Below, piece by piece: positions 41,182 through 49,300 of a stretch of DNA of 64,000 nucleotides. Each line of letters begins with the position of its first letter. Position 1 is the first letter of the stretch. The notes beneath the pieces were generated by a model. That model was not told where the DNA came from. It searched no databases and was given only the letters and a program-made list of their open reading frames with translations. Position numbers and translations under genes: made by a program. The DNA is from Rhodococcus xishaensis (GTDB taxonomy: Bacteria > Actinomycetota > Actinomycetes > Mycobacteriales > Mycobacteriaceae): assembly GCF_004011825.1 (NCBI RefSeq), contig NZ_RKLO01000006.1:62001-126000 (forward strand). Reading direction: 5' to 3'.

Positions 41182-42057
41182 CTAGGCGGGGGCGCCGAGG
41201 TTCATCTCGTCGGGGTGGAGTCCGACGCGGTCACCGTTCTCGAGTGCCGCGATGTCGGTGAGGTCCTGATCGGTGAGTTCGAAGTCGAATACGTCGATGT
41301 TCTGCGCGATCCGGTCGTCGTGGGTCGATTTCGGGATCACGATCAGGCCGTTCTGCAGGTGCCAGCGGATGAGGACCTGCGCAGGCGATTTTCCGTGCTG
41401 CTCGCCGATCCGCGTGATGACCGGGTCATTGAGCAGAGTGTTGGGCTTGGACGCCGGGCCCCATCCGGAGTTGCTGGTGCCGCCGAGTGGGCTCCAGGAC
41501 TCGACGGCGATGCCGTGGAGGGCTGCGAAGTCGCGGATCGCGTGTTGGGGGAGGTGCGGGTTCAGTTCCACCTGGTCGACGACGGGCAATGCGCCGCCGC
41601 GGTCGACGAGGTCCTGTAGATGGTGCGGTTCGAAGTTGCATACGCCGATCGCCTTGGCGCGTCCGGAGGCGGCGATCGTCTCGAGGGCGTCCCACGTGCG
41701 CAGGCGGATGTTCCGGTCCAGCAGCGGCCAGTGGACGAGGTACATATCCACGTAGTCGAGGCCGAGTCGGGACAGGCTCGCATCGAAGGCTGCTAGCGCA
41801 GGCTCGTACCCCTGGTCGGAGTTCCACAGTTTGGTGGTGACGAAGATGTCCTCACGAGGCACCGACGAGCGCGCGATGCCCCGGCCCACACCCTCCTCGT
41901 TCTCGTAGGTCGACGCGGTATCGAGGTGTCGATAGCCCGCCTCGTCGAGCGCGAATCGGACGGCGCGCTCGGTCTGGGCGTTCGTGGCCTGCCACACTCC
42001 TAGGCCGAGTTGGGGGATGACGGTTCCGGAACTCAGGGTGATCGATGGAGTGGTCAT
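41182..42057 (-). CDS. Aldo/keto reductase
   Basis: The 291-residue AKR has the complete catalytic tetrad Asp46, Tyr51 (GYRHLDTASTYENEEGVG), Lys76 (TTKLWNSDQG) and His109 (YLVHWP). The C-terminal IPKSTHDDRIAQNIDVFDF segment binds NADPH. It matches 2,5-diketo-gluconate-reductase-like actinobacterial AKRs. The physiological substrate cannot be told from sequence. Confidence 0.88.
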   Translation of the reverse strand: MTTPSITLSSGTVIPQLGLGVWQATNAQTERAVRFALDEAGYRHLDTASTYENEEGVGRGIARSSVPREDIFVTTKLWNSDQGYEPALAAFDASLSRLGLDYVDMYLVHWPLLDRNIRLRTWDALETIAASGRAKAIGVCNFEPHHLQDLVDRGGALPVVDQVELNPHLPQHAIRDFAALHGIAVESWSPLGGTSNSGWGPASKPNTLLNDPVITRIGEQHGKSPAQVLIRWHLQNGLIVIPKSTHDDRIAQNIDVFDFELTDQDLTDIAALENGDRVGLHPDEMNLGAPA

Positions 42058-42112
42058 GAATCCAGGCTAGGGGCGATGGCGCCGTGCCGCTGGGGAGTTG
42101 GCCGCTGGGCAG

Positions 42113-42619
42113 TTACCCGCCCTGCGCCGGCGGCTGCGACCACATATGCGTGAGGAACTCGAAGCTGGGGACGTCGTCGAGCGAGATCATCGATTCGTAG
42201 ATCCGTTCGTACGTCGTCCGGGCGATCCGCCAGCGGCCATCGTCGCCGCGGCGGTAGCTGTCCCGGTAGTAGCCGGCACCCGTGATCAGGCGCCGGGCCG
42301 CGGGAACGATGACGGTGTCCTCGAAGGCCCACGAACCCTCCGCGGTCCCACCGTTGACGGTGATCTCGGGATGATTGGCGATGTGCACGGAGGTGACCTC
42401 CGTCCCCAAGGCATTCCGCATGAACCCGACCAGGGTTTCGCGGCCCTCGAACACCAGGGGTTCGCTCAGTGCATGCGTTCCGTACTCGGCGACGATGCCC
42501 TCGTCGAGGGTGTCGGCGAACTCGTCCCACTGTTTGAGGTCCAGGGTGCGGAAGTATCGATACTTGAGCTGGCGGAGCTCCTCGAGCGCGGCCAGCTCTT
42601 CGAAGGTGCGGGTGTCCAT
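42113..42619 (-). CDS. SnoaL-like (NTF2-fold) protein
   Basis: The 168-residue protein has the SnoaL_4 pattern: ALEELRQLKYRYFRTLDLKQWDEFADTL at the start, IVAEYG, and ITGAGYYRDSYRRGDDGRWRIARTTYERIY near residue 112. NTF2-fold proteins of this type include hydratases, isomerases and binding proteins, some acting on steroids. It ends 55 bases before the aldo/keto reductase start and has the same strand. Confidence 0.78.
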   Translation of the reverse strand: MDTRTFEELAALEELRQLKYRYFRTLDLKQWDEFADTLDEGIVAEYGTHALSEPLVFEGRETLVGFMRNALGTEVTSVHIANHPEITVNGGTAEGSWAFEDTVIVPAARRLITGAGYYRDSYRRGDDGRWRIARTTYERIYESMISLDDVPSFEFLTHMWSQPPAQGG

Positions 42620-42718
42620 GGCCGGAGCATCACACAGCAGACCGGTTGCGTGAGCGGATTCGGCCGAATAGTCCGTTTTGGCGGGCTTTGGGTCCAGTGT
42701 CAGCCTAGGGTGACCACC

Positions 42719-43057
42719 ATGCGACTCACCTTGATGCGATCCGCAATCCTGACCGCGGCGCTATTCCTGGCCGCAGCCCCTGCAGTCGCCCACGCTCAAG
42801 ACTCCAGCGGTGGCGGGAGCCTTCCTGCAGGCAGCAGCGGCAGCTTCACGGGTTCCGCTGAGACCGTATTCGAGGCTTATCGATTCGACCGGACCTACAC
42901 CCGGGAGCAGATCACCGAGTGTCGGGAAGATGCCGCAGGCGACATCGCAACCGGCTGGCCCTCGTGCCCCACGGCACCGATCACCGCGCTGGACCTCGCT
43001 GCAGCACGCCTGATAGTCGGCTCCATGGAGCTGGTGTTCGGCGGCTCCTTGGGTTGA
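42719..43057 (+). CDS. Small secreted protein of unknown function
   Basis: The 112-residue product has a clear signal peptide (MRLTLMRSAILTAALFLAAA, cleavage likely after AHAQ near residue 27), a Ser/Gly-rich linker (SSGGGSLPAGSSGSF) and a short domain with two cysteines (Cys62 and Cys81). It is divergent from the SnoaL-like gene. I do not recognise the family. Confidence 0.7.
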   Translation: MRLTLMRSAILTAALFLAAAPAVAHAQDSSGGGSLPAGSSGSFTGSAETVFEAYRFDRTYTREQITECREDAAGDIATGWPSCPTAPITALDLAAARLIVGSMELVFGGSLG

Positions 43058-43447
43058 TTCAGCGCACCGCCTTTCGGGTCGGCGCCACGTCCTGTGGTGT
43101 CGACCCGATCGGGCACCGCAGCGAGGCAACTGCAGACGAGGGTGCCGCCATACCGAGGAACATCGAGGACGTCAGGCCGAATCCGGCTGAGCGGAATCGC
43201 AACAACCCGCCAGCCAAAAACTGATCTGACGAACTGATCTCGAGAACGGCTGTGCCCCCGGATCAGCTCCGGGGGCACAGCTCTGTGTGGTGCGTAAGTT
43301 GCGGCGGGGTCAGAAGATCTCTGCACAACCGCCCGCTCGCCCAGCACATCGTGCAGTCGACTTCTGAAACTGACATCCGGCCGGTGACGGACGGTGCGGA
43401 AGAGTCCCGAATCCGCTCTCGGCTCTCGTACCTGCGATCATCGGGGG
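43058..43447. other. 390-base gap with a terminator and a doubtful small frame
   Basis: A frame starting with TTG at 43054, overlapping the previous stop (TTGA), runs for 56 codons to 43224 with fairly high third-position GC. It has no recognisable features and is not called as a gene. A strong hairpin follows at 43249-43281. The remainder up to the HAD gene shows nothing clear. Confidence 0.5.
43249..43281 (+). terminator. Strong hairpin terminator
   Basis: A perfect 14-base inverted repeat (GCTGTGCCCCCGGA and complement) with a five-base loop. It lies 191 bases after the small secreted protein gene, so transcription may cover the possible small frame in between. Confidence 0.8.
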
Positions 43448-44260
43448 GTGACGCGAATCAGGCTGGTGGCATCCGACCTCGACGGGACCCTGCTGCGGTC
43501 CGACGGGACGGTCTCACAGCGGACGGCCCGGGCGATGGCCGCGGCCAGCGATGCCGGCATCGAGGTGGTGTGGGCGACCGCCCGCGCCCGGCACTCGGTC
43601 GGTCCGCTGGCCCTCTCGTGCGGGTTCCGCGGCGAAGTGATCTGCGCCAACGGTGCGATCACCCTCGACCTCGCCGAGGGCACCCCCGAGATCACCGCCA
43701 CCGTCTCGATCGAGATCACCGAGGCCGTCGCGGTCATGGACCGTGTCCGCACGCTCGTGCCGGGCGTGGTGTTCGCCAACGTCGGGCCCACTACCTTCGT
43801 GGCCGAGCCCGAGTACGCGGCGCTGTGCGACCACACCGACCACCAACGGACCCTCGACGAGATGATCCTCGAGGAGCGGTTGCCGCGGATGGGGGAGCCG
43901 ATGGTCAAGATCGTCGCTCGGCATCCCGAGGTGCCCGGTCGTGAGCTCTACCGTCTGGCGCTCACGGCCGGAATCGATGGGGTCGAGCTGACTCACTCGG
44001 GTGCCCCGTACATCGAGATGGCGGCGTCAGGTGTGTCGAAGGCCAGCGCACTCGCGAGGCTTTGCGCATCGAGAGGTATTGCAGCGCACGAGGTTGCGGT
44101 GATCGGTGACGGCGTCAACGACGTACCGATGTTGACCTGGGGTGGCGCCGCGCTGTGCCCCGAAAACGCGTTGCCGGAGGCGCGTGCGCTGGCCGAGCGG
44201 GTGCTACCCAGCAACGACGATGACGGCGTCGCGCAGTACCTCGAGGAACTGCTGGCCTGA
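43448..44260 (+). CDS. HAD-superfamily (Cof-type, IIB) phosphatase
   Basis: The 270-residue HAD hydrolase has motif I LVASDLDGTLLRSDG (Asp nucleophile near residue 10), a type IIB cap in the middle and motif IV VIGDGVNDVPMLTWGG near residue 220. Cof-type members dephosphorylate sugar phosphates and cofactors; the substrate here is unknown. The GTG at 43448 follows a GGGGG stretch that can act as ribosome binding site. It converges with fadE33 across a 52-base gap holding a weak hairpin (44277-44298). Confidence 0.87.
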   Translation: MTRIRLVASDLDGTLLRSDGTVSQRTARAMAAASDAGIEVVWATARARHSVGPLALSCGFRGEVICANGAITLDLAEGTPEITATVSIEITEAVAVMDRVRTLVPGVVFANVGPTTFVAEPEYAALCDHTDHQRTLDEMILEERLPRMGEPMVKIVARHPEVPGRELYRLALTAGIDGVELTHSGAPYIEMAASGVSKASALARLCASRGIAAHEVAVIGDGVNDVPMLTWGGAALCPENALPEARALAERVLPSNDDDGVAQYLEELLA

Positions 44261-44312
44261 CTGCTTTTTGACTACACCGGGGCCGATCAGCGCCCCGGCG
44301 CAAGACCCGAAC

Positions 44313-45449
44313 TCACGTGTGCAGACCCGCGAACGATTCCATCTCCTCGAGATACTGCTCGGGCTGCCCGAACAGCTGCGAGCTACCGTGGGCGCGCTTG
44401 AAGAACAGGTGCGCGTCGTGCTCCCACGTGATCGCGATGCCTCCGTGCAACTGGATCGCATCGCCGGCGACGGCGTTGAACGCCTCCGAGCAGTAGGCCT
44501 TCGCGACCGCGGCATCCGCAGCAGCCGATGGCAGCCCCTCGCCCAGCGAATGGACCGCCGCGTACGAAGCGGACCGCGCCGTCTCCACCAGGAAGTACAG
44601 ATCGGCCATGCGGTGCTTGAGCGCCTGGAAGCTGCCGATCGCGCGACCGAACTGCACACGTTCCTTGCTGTAGTCCACCGTGATCTGCAGGCAGCGCGCC
44701 GCGGCACCGACCTGCTCGGCGGACAGCGCGACGATCGCGATGTCGCGGACCCGCTCGAGCGCAGCGGACGCGTCGCCGACAGTGAGCCGCACGGCCGGGG
44801 CGGATGCGAACTCCACCACCGACATCGGGCGGGTCAGGTCCATGGTCGGCAGCGCGCGACGCGTCACGCCGCCAGCGGACGGATCGACCTCGAACAGTGC
44901 GATCGCACCGTCCTCACCCTCGACTGACGCCGCGACGATCAGCACGTCTGCATGTGCGCCGTCGAGCACATAATGCGCGGTGCCCGAGACGGTGAAACCG
45001 TCGGCATCGCGGCCGGAGGCTGTGCACGCGACATCCTTGCTGCGCCAGCGGCCCTCGGGACCCACCCAGCACAGCGCGGCGATGGATGAACCCTCGGCGA
45101 TACCTGGCAGCAGGCGCTCGCACGCCTCGGTGTTGCCCGACGCCAGGATCGCCTGCGCGGCCAGGACCACCGAACCGAACATCGGTGACGGCGTCAACGC
45201 CGCACCGAGCTCCTCGAGCACCAGATGCTGCTCGACGACGGTGGCACCGAAGCCGCCGAACTCCTCCGGGATCGCGAGCGCCGCGACACCGACCTGCTGG
45301 CACAGCACCTCCCACAGGCCGCGGTCGAACGCCTCGCCGGACTCGAGCGTTCGGCGCAGCGCGGCCGCGTCGGCGCGCTTGTTCAGCAGCTGGGCAACCG
45401 TCTTGCGGAGCTCGAGCTGCTCCTCCGTGAACACTCCGACCCCACTCAC
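44313..45449 (-). CDS. fadE33: Acyl-CoA dehydrogenase FadE33 of HIP degradation
   Basis: The 378-residue acyl-CoA dehydrogenase has KERVQFGRAIGSFQALKHRMADLY near residue 270 and LHGGIAITWEHDAHLFFKRAH near residue 338. It belongs to the KstR2 regulon cluster fadE31-fadE32-fadE33 of M. tuberculosis, acting on late CoA esters of the C/D rings. The GTG at 45449 overlaps the fadE32 stop by four bases, which fixes the start. Heteromer formation with FadE31 is known for the mycobacterial proteins. Confidence 0.88.
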   Translation of the reverse strand: MSGVGVFTEEQLELRKTVAQLLNKRADAAALRRTLESGEAFDRGLWEVLCQQVGVAALAIPEEFGGFGATVVEQHLVLEELGAALTPSPMFGSVVLAAQAILASGNTEACERLLPGIAEGSSIAALCWVGPEGRWRSKDVACTASGRDADGFTVSGTAHYVLDGAHADVLIVAASVEGEDGAIALFEVDPSAGGVTRRALPTMDLTRPMSVVEFASAPAVRLTVGDASAALERVRDIAIVALSAEQVGAAARCLQITVDYSKERVQFGRAIGSFQALKHRMADLYFLVETARSASYAAVHSLGEGLPSAAADAAVAKAYCSEAFNAVAGDAIQLHGGIAITWEHDAHLFFKRAHGSSQLFGQPEQYLEEMESFAGLHT

Positions 45450-46462
45450 AGCGCGCTCGCAATCCGTGCACGGTGCGCGGCGGCGGTGCCCCACGCGGAC
45501 TGCAGGGCGCGCACCTTGGTCAGCCACAGCGACAGGTCGCACTCGAGGGTGTAGCCGATCGCGCCGTGAACTTGCAGCGCCTTGCGCGATGCCAGGTAGG
45601 CGGCGTTCGCGGCGGCGACCTTCGCGGCCGAGACGTCGCGTCCGACGGTGGCAGTGCCTTCTGAGCCTTCTGAGCCTTCTGAGCCCTCGGCGATGGAGAT
45701 CGCCGCGCCGTACACCAGGGGGGTCGCCATTTCGACGGCGACGAGGGCGTCGGCGAGATGGTGCTTGACGGCCTGGAAGCTGCCGATGACGCGCCCGAAC
45801 TGCGAGCGGTTCTTGGCGTACTCGGTGGAGATGTCGATCATCGCGTGGCCGGCGCCGATCAGCTGTGCCGAGACGGCGAGAACGGCTAGGTCGTAGGCCT
45901 TCTGCGCGGCGACGGCGACGTCCGGACCCTGTGCCAGCGTCTCGACCGGCTCGACCTCGAACAGGCGACGGGCCGGGTCGACCGATTCGAGTCGCGTGCT
46001 CGCGCGGACCAACTCGAGGGTGTCACCGGAGACACGCAGCACCGGGTCGGCAAGGTCGCCGTCGAGGGCGCGCGGTGTCGACGGCTCGAAGACCAGCGAC
46101 GCGAGCGAGGAACCCTCGGCGATGCCGGGCAGGAAGCGCTTGGCCAACTGCTGGTCTCCCAGCGACGACAGCAGGGCCGGGACGGCGGCGGCGGTCTCGA
46201 GGATCGGGCCCGGGACCGCAGCGCGGCCCAGCTCGATGAACGCGACGGCCAGGTCGGCCGGATGGGCATCGATGCCGTCGAACTCCTCGGGCACGGCGAG
46301 CGCGGTCACGCCGGTCTCGGCGAGCTGCTGGAGCAGCGCGCGTCCGGACGCGGTGTCGTTCTCGCCCCACGCACGGACGACGGCCGGAGTGTTGGCGCCT
46401 GTGAGCAGAGCGCGGAGACTGTCCGCGAAGTCACGCTGCTCGGTGGACAGGGAGAATTTCAT
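45446..46462 (-). CDS. fadE32: Acyl-CoA dehydrogenase FadE32 of HIP degradation
   Basis: The 338-residue acyl-CoA dehydrogenase starts MKFSLSTEQRDFADSLRALL. It carries KNRSQFGRVIGSFQAVKHHLAD near residue 227 and VHGAIGYTLECDLSLWLTKV near the end. It is expected to pair with FadE31 and to oxidise a ring-opened CoA ester after IpdAB. A SEGSEGSEG run (about residues 260-268), from three 9-base DNA repeats, sits in a surface position between helices. The ATG at 46462 overlaps the fadE31 stop by four bases. Confidence 0.88.
   Translation of the reverse strand: MKFSLSTEQRDFADSLRALLTGANTPAVVRAWGENDTASGRALLQQLAETGVTALAVPEEFDGIDAHPADLAVAFIELGRAAVPGPILETAAAVPALLSSLGDQQLAKRFLPGIAEGSSLASLVFEPSTPRALDGDLADPVLRVSGDTLELVRASTRLESVDPARRLFEVEPVETLAQGPDVAVAAQKAYDLAVLAVSAQLIGAGHAMIDISTEYAKNRSQFGRVIGSFQAVKHHLADALVAVEMATPLVYGAAISIAEGSEGSEGSEGTATVGRDVSAAKVAAANAAYLASRKALQVHGAIGYTLECDLSLWLTKVRALQSAWGTAAAHRARIASAL
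45656..45682. repeat. Three tandem 9-base repeats inside fadE32
   Basis: GCCTTCTGA is repeated three times exactly, followed by a degenerate fourth unit (GCCCTCGGC). On the coding strand each unit adds Ser-Glu-Gly, so copy-number change would keep the frame. Confidence 0.9.
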
Positions 46463-47598
46463 CGATCCGCCTTCGGGAGTCCGAGCAGACGCTCGGCAAC
46501 GATGTTGCGCTGAATTTCGTTGGTACCGGCGTAGATCGGGCCGGATAGCGAGAACAGGTAGCCGTCCTGCCATTTGCCGGCGAGCTCGCCGTCGGCGCCC
46601 AGCAGATCGAGAGCGGTCTCGTGGATGCGGACGTCGAGTTCGGACCAGAAGATCTTGTTGATCGAACCCTCGACGCCGAGTGGGACGCCCTCGAGCATGC
46701 GGGTGACCGTGCCCCAGGTGTGCAGGCGGTACGCCTCGGCTCCGATCCACGCGTCGACGACGCGATCGCGGGCTGCAGTGTCGGTGGCGTCGGCGTGGGC
46801 CTTCCACACCTCGATCAGCCGGTCGACCGCAGAGGTGAACCGGCCCGGGCTGCGAAGCGACAGGCCGCGCTCGTTGCTCGCTGTGCTCATCGCCACGCGC
46901 CAGCCGTTGTCGACCTCACCGACGACGTCGGCATCCGGGACGAACACGTCCTCGAAGAAGATCTCCGCGAAGCCCGGTTCGCCGTCGAGCTGGGGGATGG
47001 GGCGCACCGTGACGCCGTCCGCGGTAAGCGGGAACATGAAGTACGTCAGACCCCTGTGGCGCTGCGCCTCCGGGTCGGAGCGGAACATGCCGAAGCCCCA
47101 ATCCGCGTAGGCGGCGCGCGAGCTCCAGGTCTTCTGCCCGTTGAGGATCCAGCCGCCTTCGGTGCGGCGTGCCGTAGAGCGGATGCCGGCGAGGTCGCTG
47201 CCGGCCTCCGGCTCCGACCAGGCCTGCGCCCAGATGTCGTCGGCGCGGGCCATGCGCGGCATGATCCGTGCCAGCTGCTCCTCGGTGCCGTGCTCGAACA
47301 GTGTCGGTGCGAACAGGAAGATGCCGTTCTGGCTGACTCGACCCGGTGCGCCGGCCTTGTAGTACTCCTCCTCGAAGAGCACCCACTCGATCATCGACGC
47401 GTCGCGGCCCCCGAGCTCCGACGGCCACGAGACCACCGACAGCCGGGCGTCGGCCAGCTTGCGTTCCCACTCGCGGTGGGCCTCGAAGCCCTCCGCGGTG
47501 TCCATCGACGGCAGTGGCTCCGCCGGGACGTTGGCGGCGAGCCATTCGCGCACTTCCAGCTGGAAGGCGCGGGCCTTCTCATCCAGTTCGAGATCCAC
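46459..47598 (-). CDS. fadE31: Acyl-CoA dehydrogenase FadE31 of HIP degradation
   Basis: The 379-residue acyl-CoA dehydrogenase has AQAWSEPEAGSDLAGIRSTA near residue 124, LNGQKTWSSRAAYADWGFG near residue 153 and SGPIYAGTNEIQRNIVAERL near the end. It is the first of three coupled dehydrogenase genes (fadE31-fadE32-fadE33) and the common partner of the mycobacterial heteromers. The GTG at 47598 follows fadD3 by 57 bases, so all four are probably one KstR2-controlled operon. Confidence 0.9.
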   Translation of the reverse strand: MDLELDEKARAFQLEVREWLAANVPAEPLPSMDTAEGFEAHREWERKLADARLSVVSWPSELGGRDASMIEWVLFEEEYYKAGAPGRVSQNGIFLFAPTLFEHGTEEQLARIMPRMARADDIWAQAWSEPEAGSDLAGIRSTARRTEGGWILNGQKTWSSRAAYADWGFGMFRSDPEAQRHRGLTYFMFPLTADGVTVRPIPQLDGEPGFAEIFFEDVFVPDADVVGEVDNGWRVAMSTASNERGLSLRSPGRFTSAVDRLIEVWKAHADATDTAARDRVVDAWIGAEAYRLHTWGTVTRMLEGVPLGVEGSINKIFWSELDVRIHETALDLLGADGELAGKWQDGYLFSLSGPIYAGTNEIQRNIVAERLLGLPKADR

Positions 47599-47655
47599 TA
47601 TTTCGCCTTCGCTTTCATACTGTTGACGTCCATTCCCCGAAGGAGGCCCTGCCCG

Positions 47656-49245
47656 TCATGCCTTGCCCTCGCGCAGATCGTTCTTGAGCACTTTGCCGGA
47701 AGCGTTGCGTGGCAAAGAGCTGACGATCCTCACCTCGCGCGGGATCTTGAAGTTCGCCAGCCGCTCCTTGCAGAATGCGATGACCTCTCCCTCCGTCACG
47801 GTCGCGCCCGGCTTCGCAACTACGTACGCGCGGCCGACCTCGCCCATCCGCTCGTCCGGGATACCGATGACGGCCGCCTCGGCAACGGATTCCATTCGTG
47901 CGAGGGCATTTTCGACCTCGGCCGGGTAGACGTTGAATCCGCCGGAGATGTACATGTCCTTGAGACGGTCGGTGATGTCGAGGTAGCCGCGTTCGTCGAG
48001 CACCCCGACGTCGCCGGTGTGCAGCCAGCCGTCCTCGTCGATCGTCTTCTTTGTCGCCTCGGGGTCGTCGAGGTAGCCGAGCATGATGTTCTCGCCACGG
48101 ACGAGGATCTCGCCCTGCTCGCCGATCTTGACCTCCATGCCGGGGATCGCCCGGCCGGACGAGGTCGCGACGGTGACGGGATCGTCGTCGGTGCGGCACA
48201 TCGTCACCACGACGGCTTCGGTCTGCCCGTAGGCGGTGAGGACGGCGTCGTAGCCGATCTCGGACTGCAGGCGCTCGACGAGGACGACCGGGACCGTGGC
48301 CGCGCCGGTCACGGCGACCCGCAGGCTCGACAGGTCGAAGTCTGCGCGGTTCGGGAAGTCCAGTATCGACTGGTGGATCGTCGGCGCGCCGGGCAGGACG
48401 CTGATCTTCTCGTCGGCGATCATCGCCATCACCTTCGGCATGTCGAAGACGGCCATCGGAACCATGGTGGCGCCCTGCAGGATGCACACCATGATTCCGG
48501 CCTTGTAGCCGAAGGAGTGGAAGAAGGGGTTGATGATCAGGTAGCGGTCGTTCGGTTCGACCTCGGCGCACTCGGCCCACGCGTCGGCGATGCCGACCGT
48601 CTGCCGGTGAGCGGTCACCACTCCCTTGCACTTTCCGGTCGTGCCCGAGGTGAACAGGATGTCGGCGACGTCGTCGGGCGAGACGGCGCGGGCGCGGGCG
48701 TCGGCGGCCTCGACGGTGACGGCCTCGGCCGCGGCCGGCAGCTGATCCCACTCGAGAATCTCGCCGCCCGGCAGTTCGGTCGTCGATGCATCGGACGAGG
48801 GATCGTCGGATGGGGTGCGCACGACGAGTTTGAGCGCGGCAAGGCCGTCGGGCCCGGCGGCCTCGAGAAGGTTTGCGAGACGGTCGTTGCCGAGGAAACG
48901 GTCGGGCACGACCAAGGCCTTGGCCCGGGTGCGCTCGAGGAGTTCGAGTGCCTCGTGGCCGGTGTAGCGGGTGCTGATGGGAACCAGGGTGGCGCCGACG
49001 TACTGGGCGGCCAGGAAGATCTCGACCCAGTGGTGGGTGTTGGGGGCCCAGACGGCGACGCAGTCGCCGGCCTCGATGTCCTTGGCCATCAGCGCCCGAG
49101 CCGCGGTGCGCACGCGATCGAGGAGCTCGGTGTAGGTGATGCGGTCCGATCCGTCCGCGACAGCCTCGTTCGATCCGAATTGCTCAGCGGCGCGCCACAG
49201 CGCGGCCGGGGTCGTCCGGGGCTCGGTGGTCACAGTCGTGCTCAC
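47656..49245 (-). CDS. fadD3: HIP-CoA synthetase FadD3
   Basis: The 529-residue ANL acyl-CoA ligase activates the propionate side chain of HIP (the C/D ring remnant) with CoA and ATP. Landmarks are the P-loop DILFTSGTTGKCKGVV near residue 203, YGQTEAVVVT near residue 334, the hinge DRLKDMYISGGFNVYP near residue 433 and the catalytic Lys of NASGKVLKNDL near the C-terminus. The GTG at 49245 is chosen for its GAGGAGA ribosome binding site. The frame is open further upstream but crosses the operator and fadE30. It is divergent from fadE30 across 55 bases. Confidence 0.93.
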   Translation of the reverse strand: MSTTVTTEPRTTPAALWRAAEQFGSNEAVADGSDRITYTELLDRVRTAARALMAKDIEAGDCVAVWAPNTHHWVEIFLAAQYVGATLVPISTRYTGHEALELLERTRAKALVVPDRFLGNDRLANLLEAAGPDGLAALKLVVRTPSDDPSSDASTTELPGGEILEWDQLPAAAEAVTVEAADARARAVSPDDVADILFTSGTTGKCKGVVTAHRQTVGIADAWAECAEVEPNDRYLIINPFFHSFGYKAGIMVCILQGATMVPMAVFDMPKVMAMIADEKISVLPGAPTIHQSILDFPNRADFDLSSLRVAVTGAATVPVVLVERLQSEIGYDAVLTAYGQTEAVVVTMCRTDDDPVTVATSSGRAIPGMEVKIGEQGEILVRGENIMLGYLDDPEATKKTIDEDGWLHTGDVGVLDERGYLDITDRLKDMYISGGFNVYPAEVENALARMESVAEAAVIGIPDERMGEVGRAYVVAKPGATVTEGEVIAFCKERLANFKIPREVRIVSSLPRNASGKVLKNDLREGKA

Positions 49246-49270
49246 AATCTCTCCTCGACGAGGCCTACAA

Positions 49271-49284
49271 AGCAAGTGCTTGGT
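49271..49284. promoter_or_regulatory. KstR2 operator between fadD3 and fadE30
   Basis: AGCAAGTGCTTGGT fits the KstR2 consensus AnCAAGnnCTTGnT at all fixed positions. It is the only such site in the 55-base gap and can control both divergent units. A TAGGGT box at 49284-49289 lies 11 bases before the fadE30 GTG and has the spacing of a -10 element for a very short or absent leader. Confidence 0.92.
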
Positions 49285-49300
49285 AGGGTACCGTATCGCT

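Noticed and set aside
43054-43224. Small 56-codon frame overlapping the end of the small secreted protein gene
   Set aside because: TTG start, no homology recognised and no ribosome binding site apart from possible coupling; left as part of the gap.
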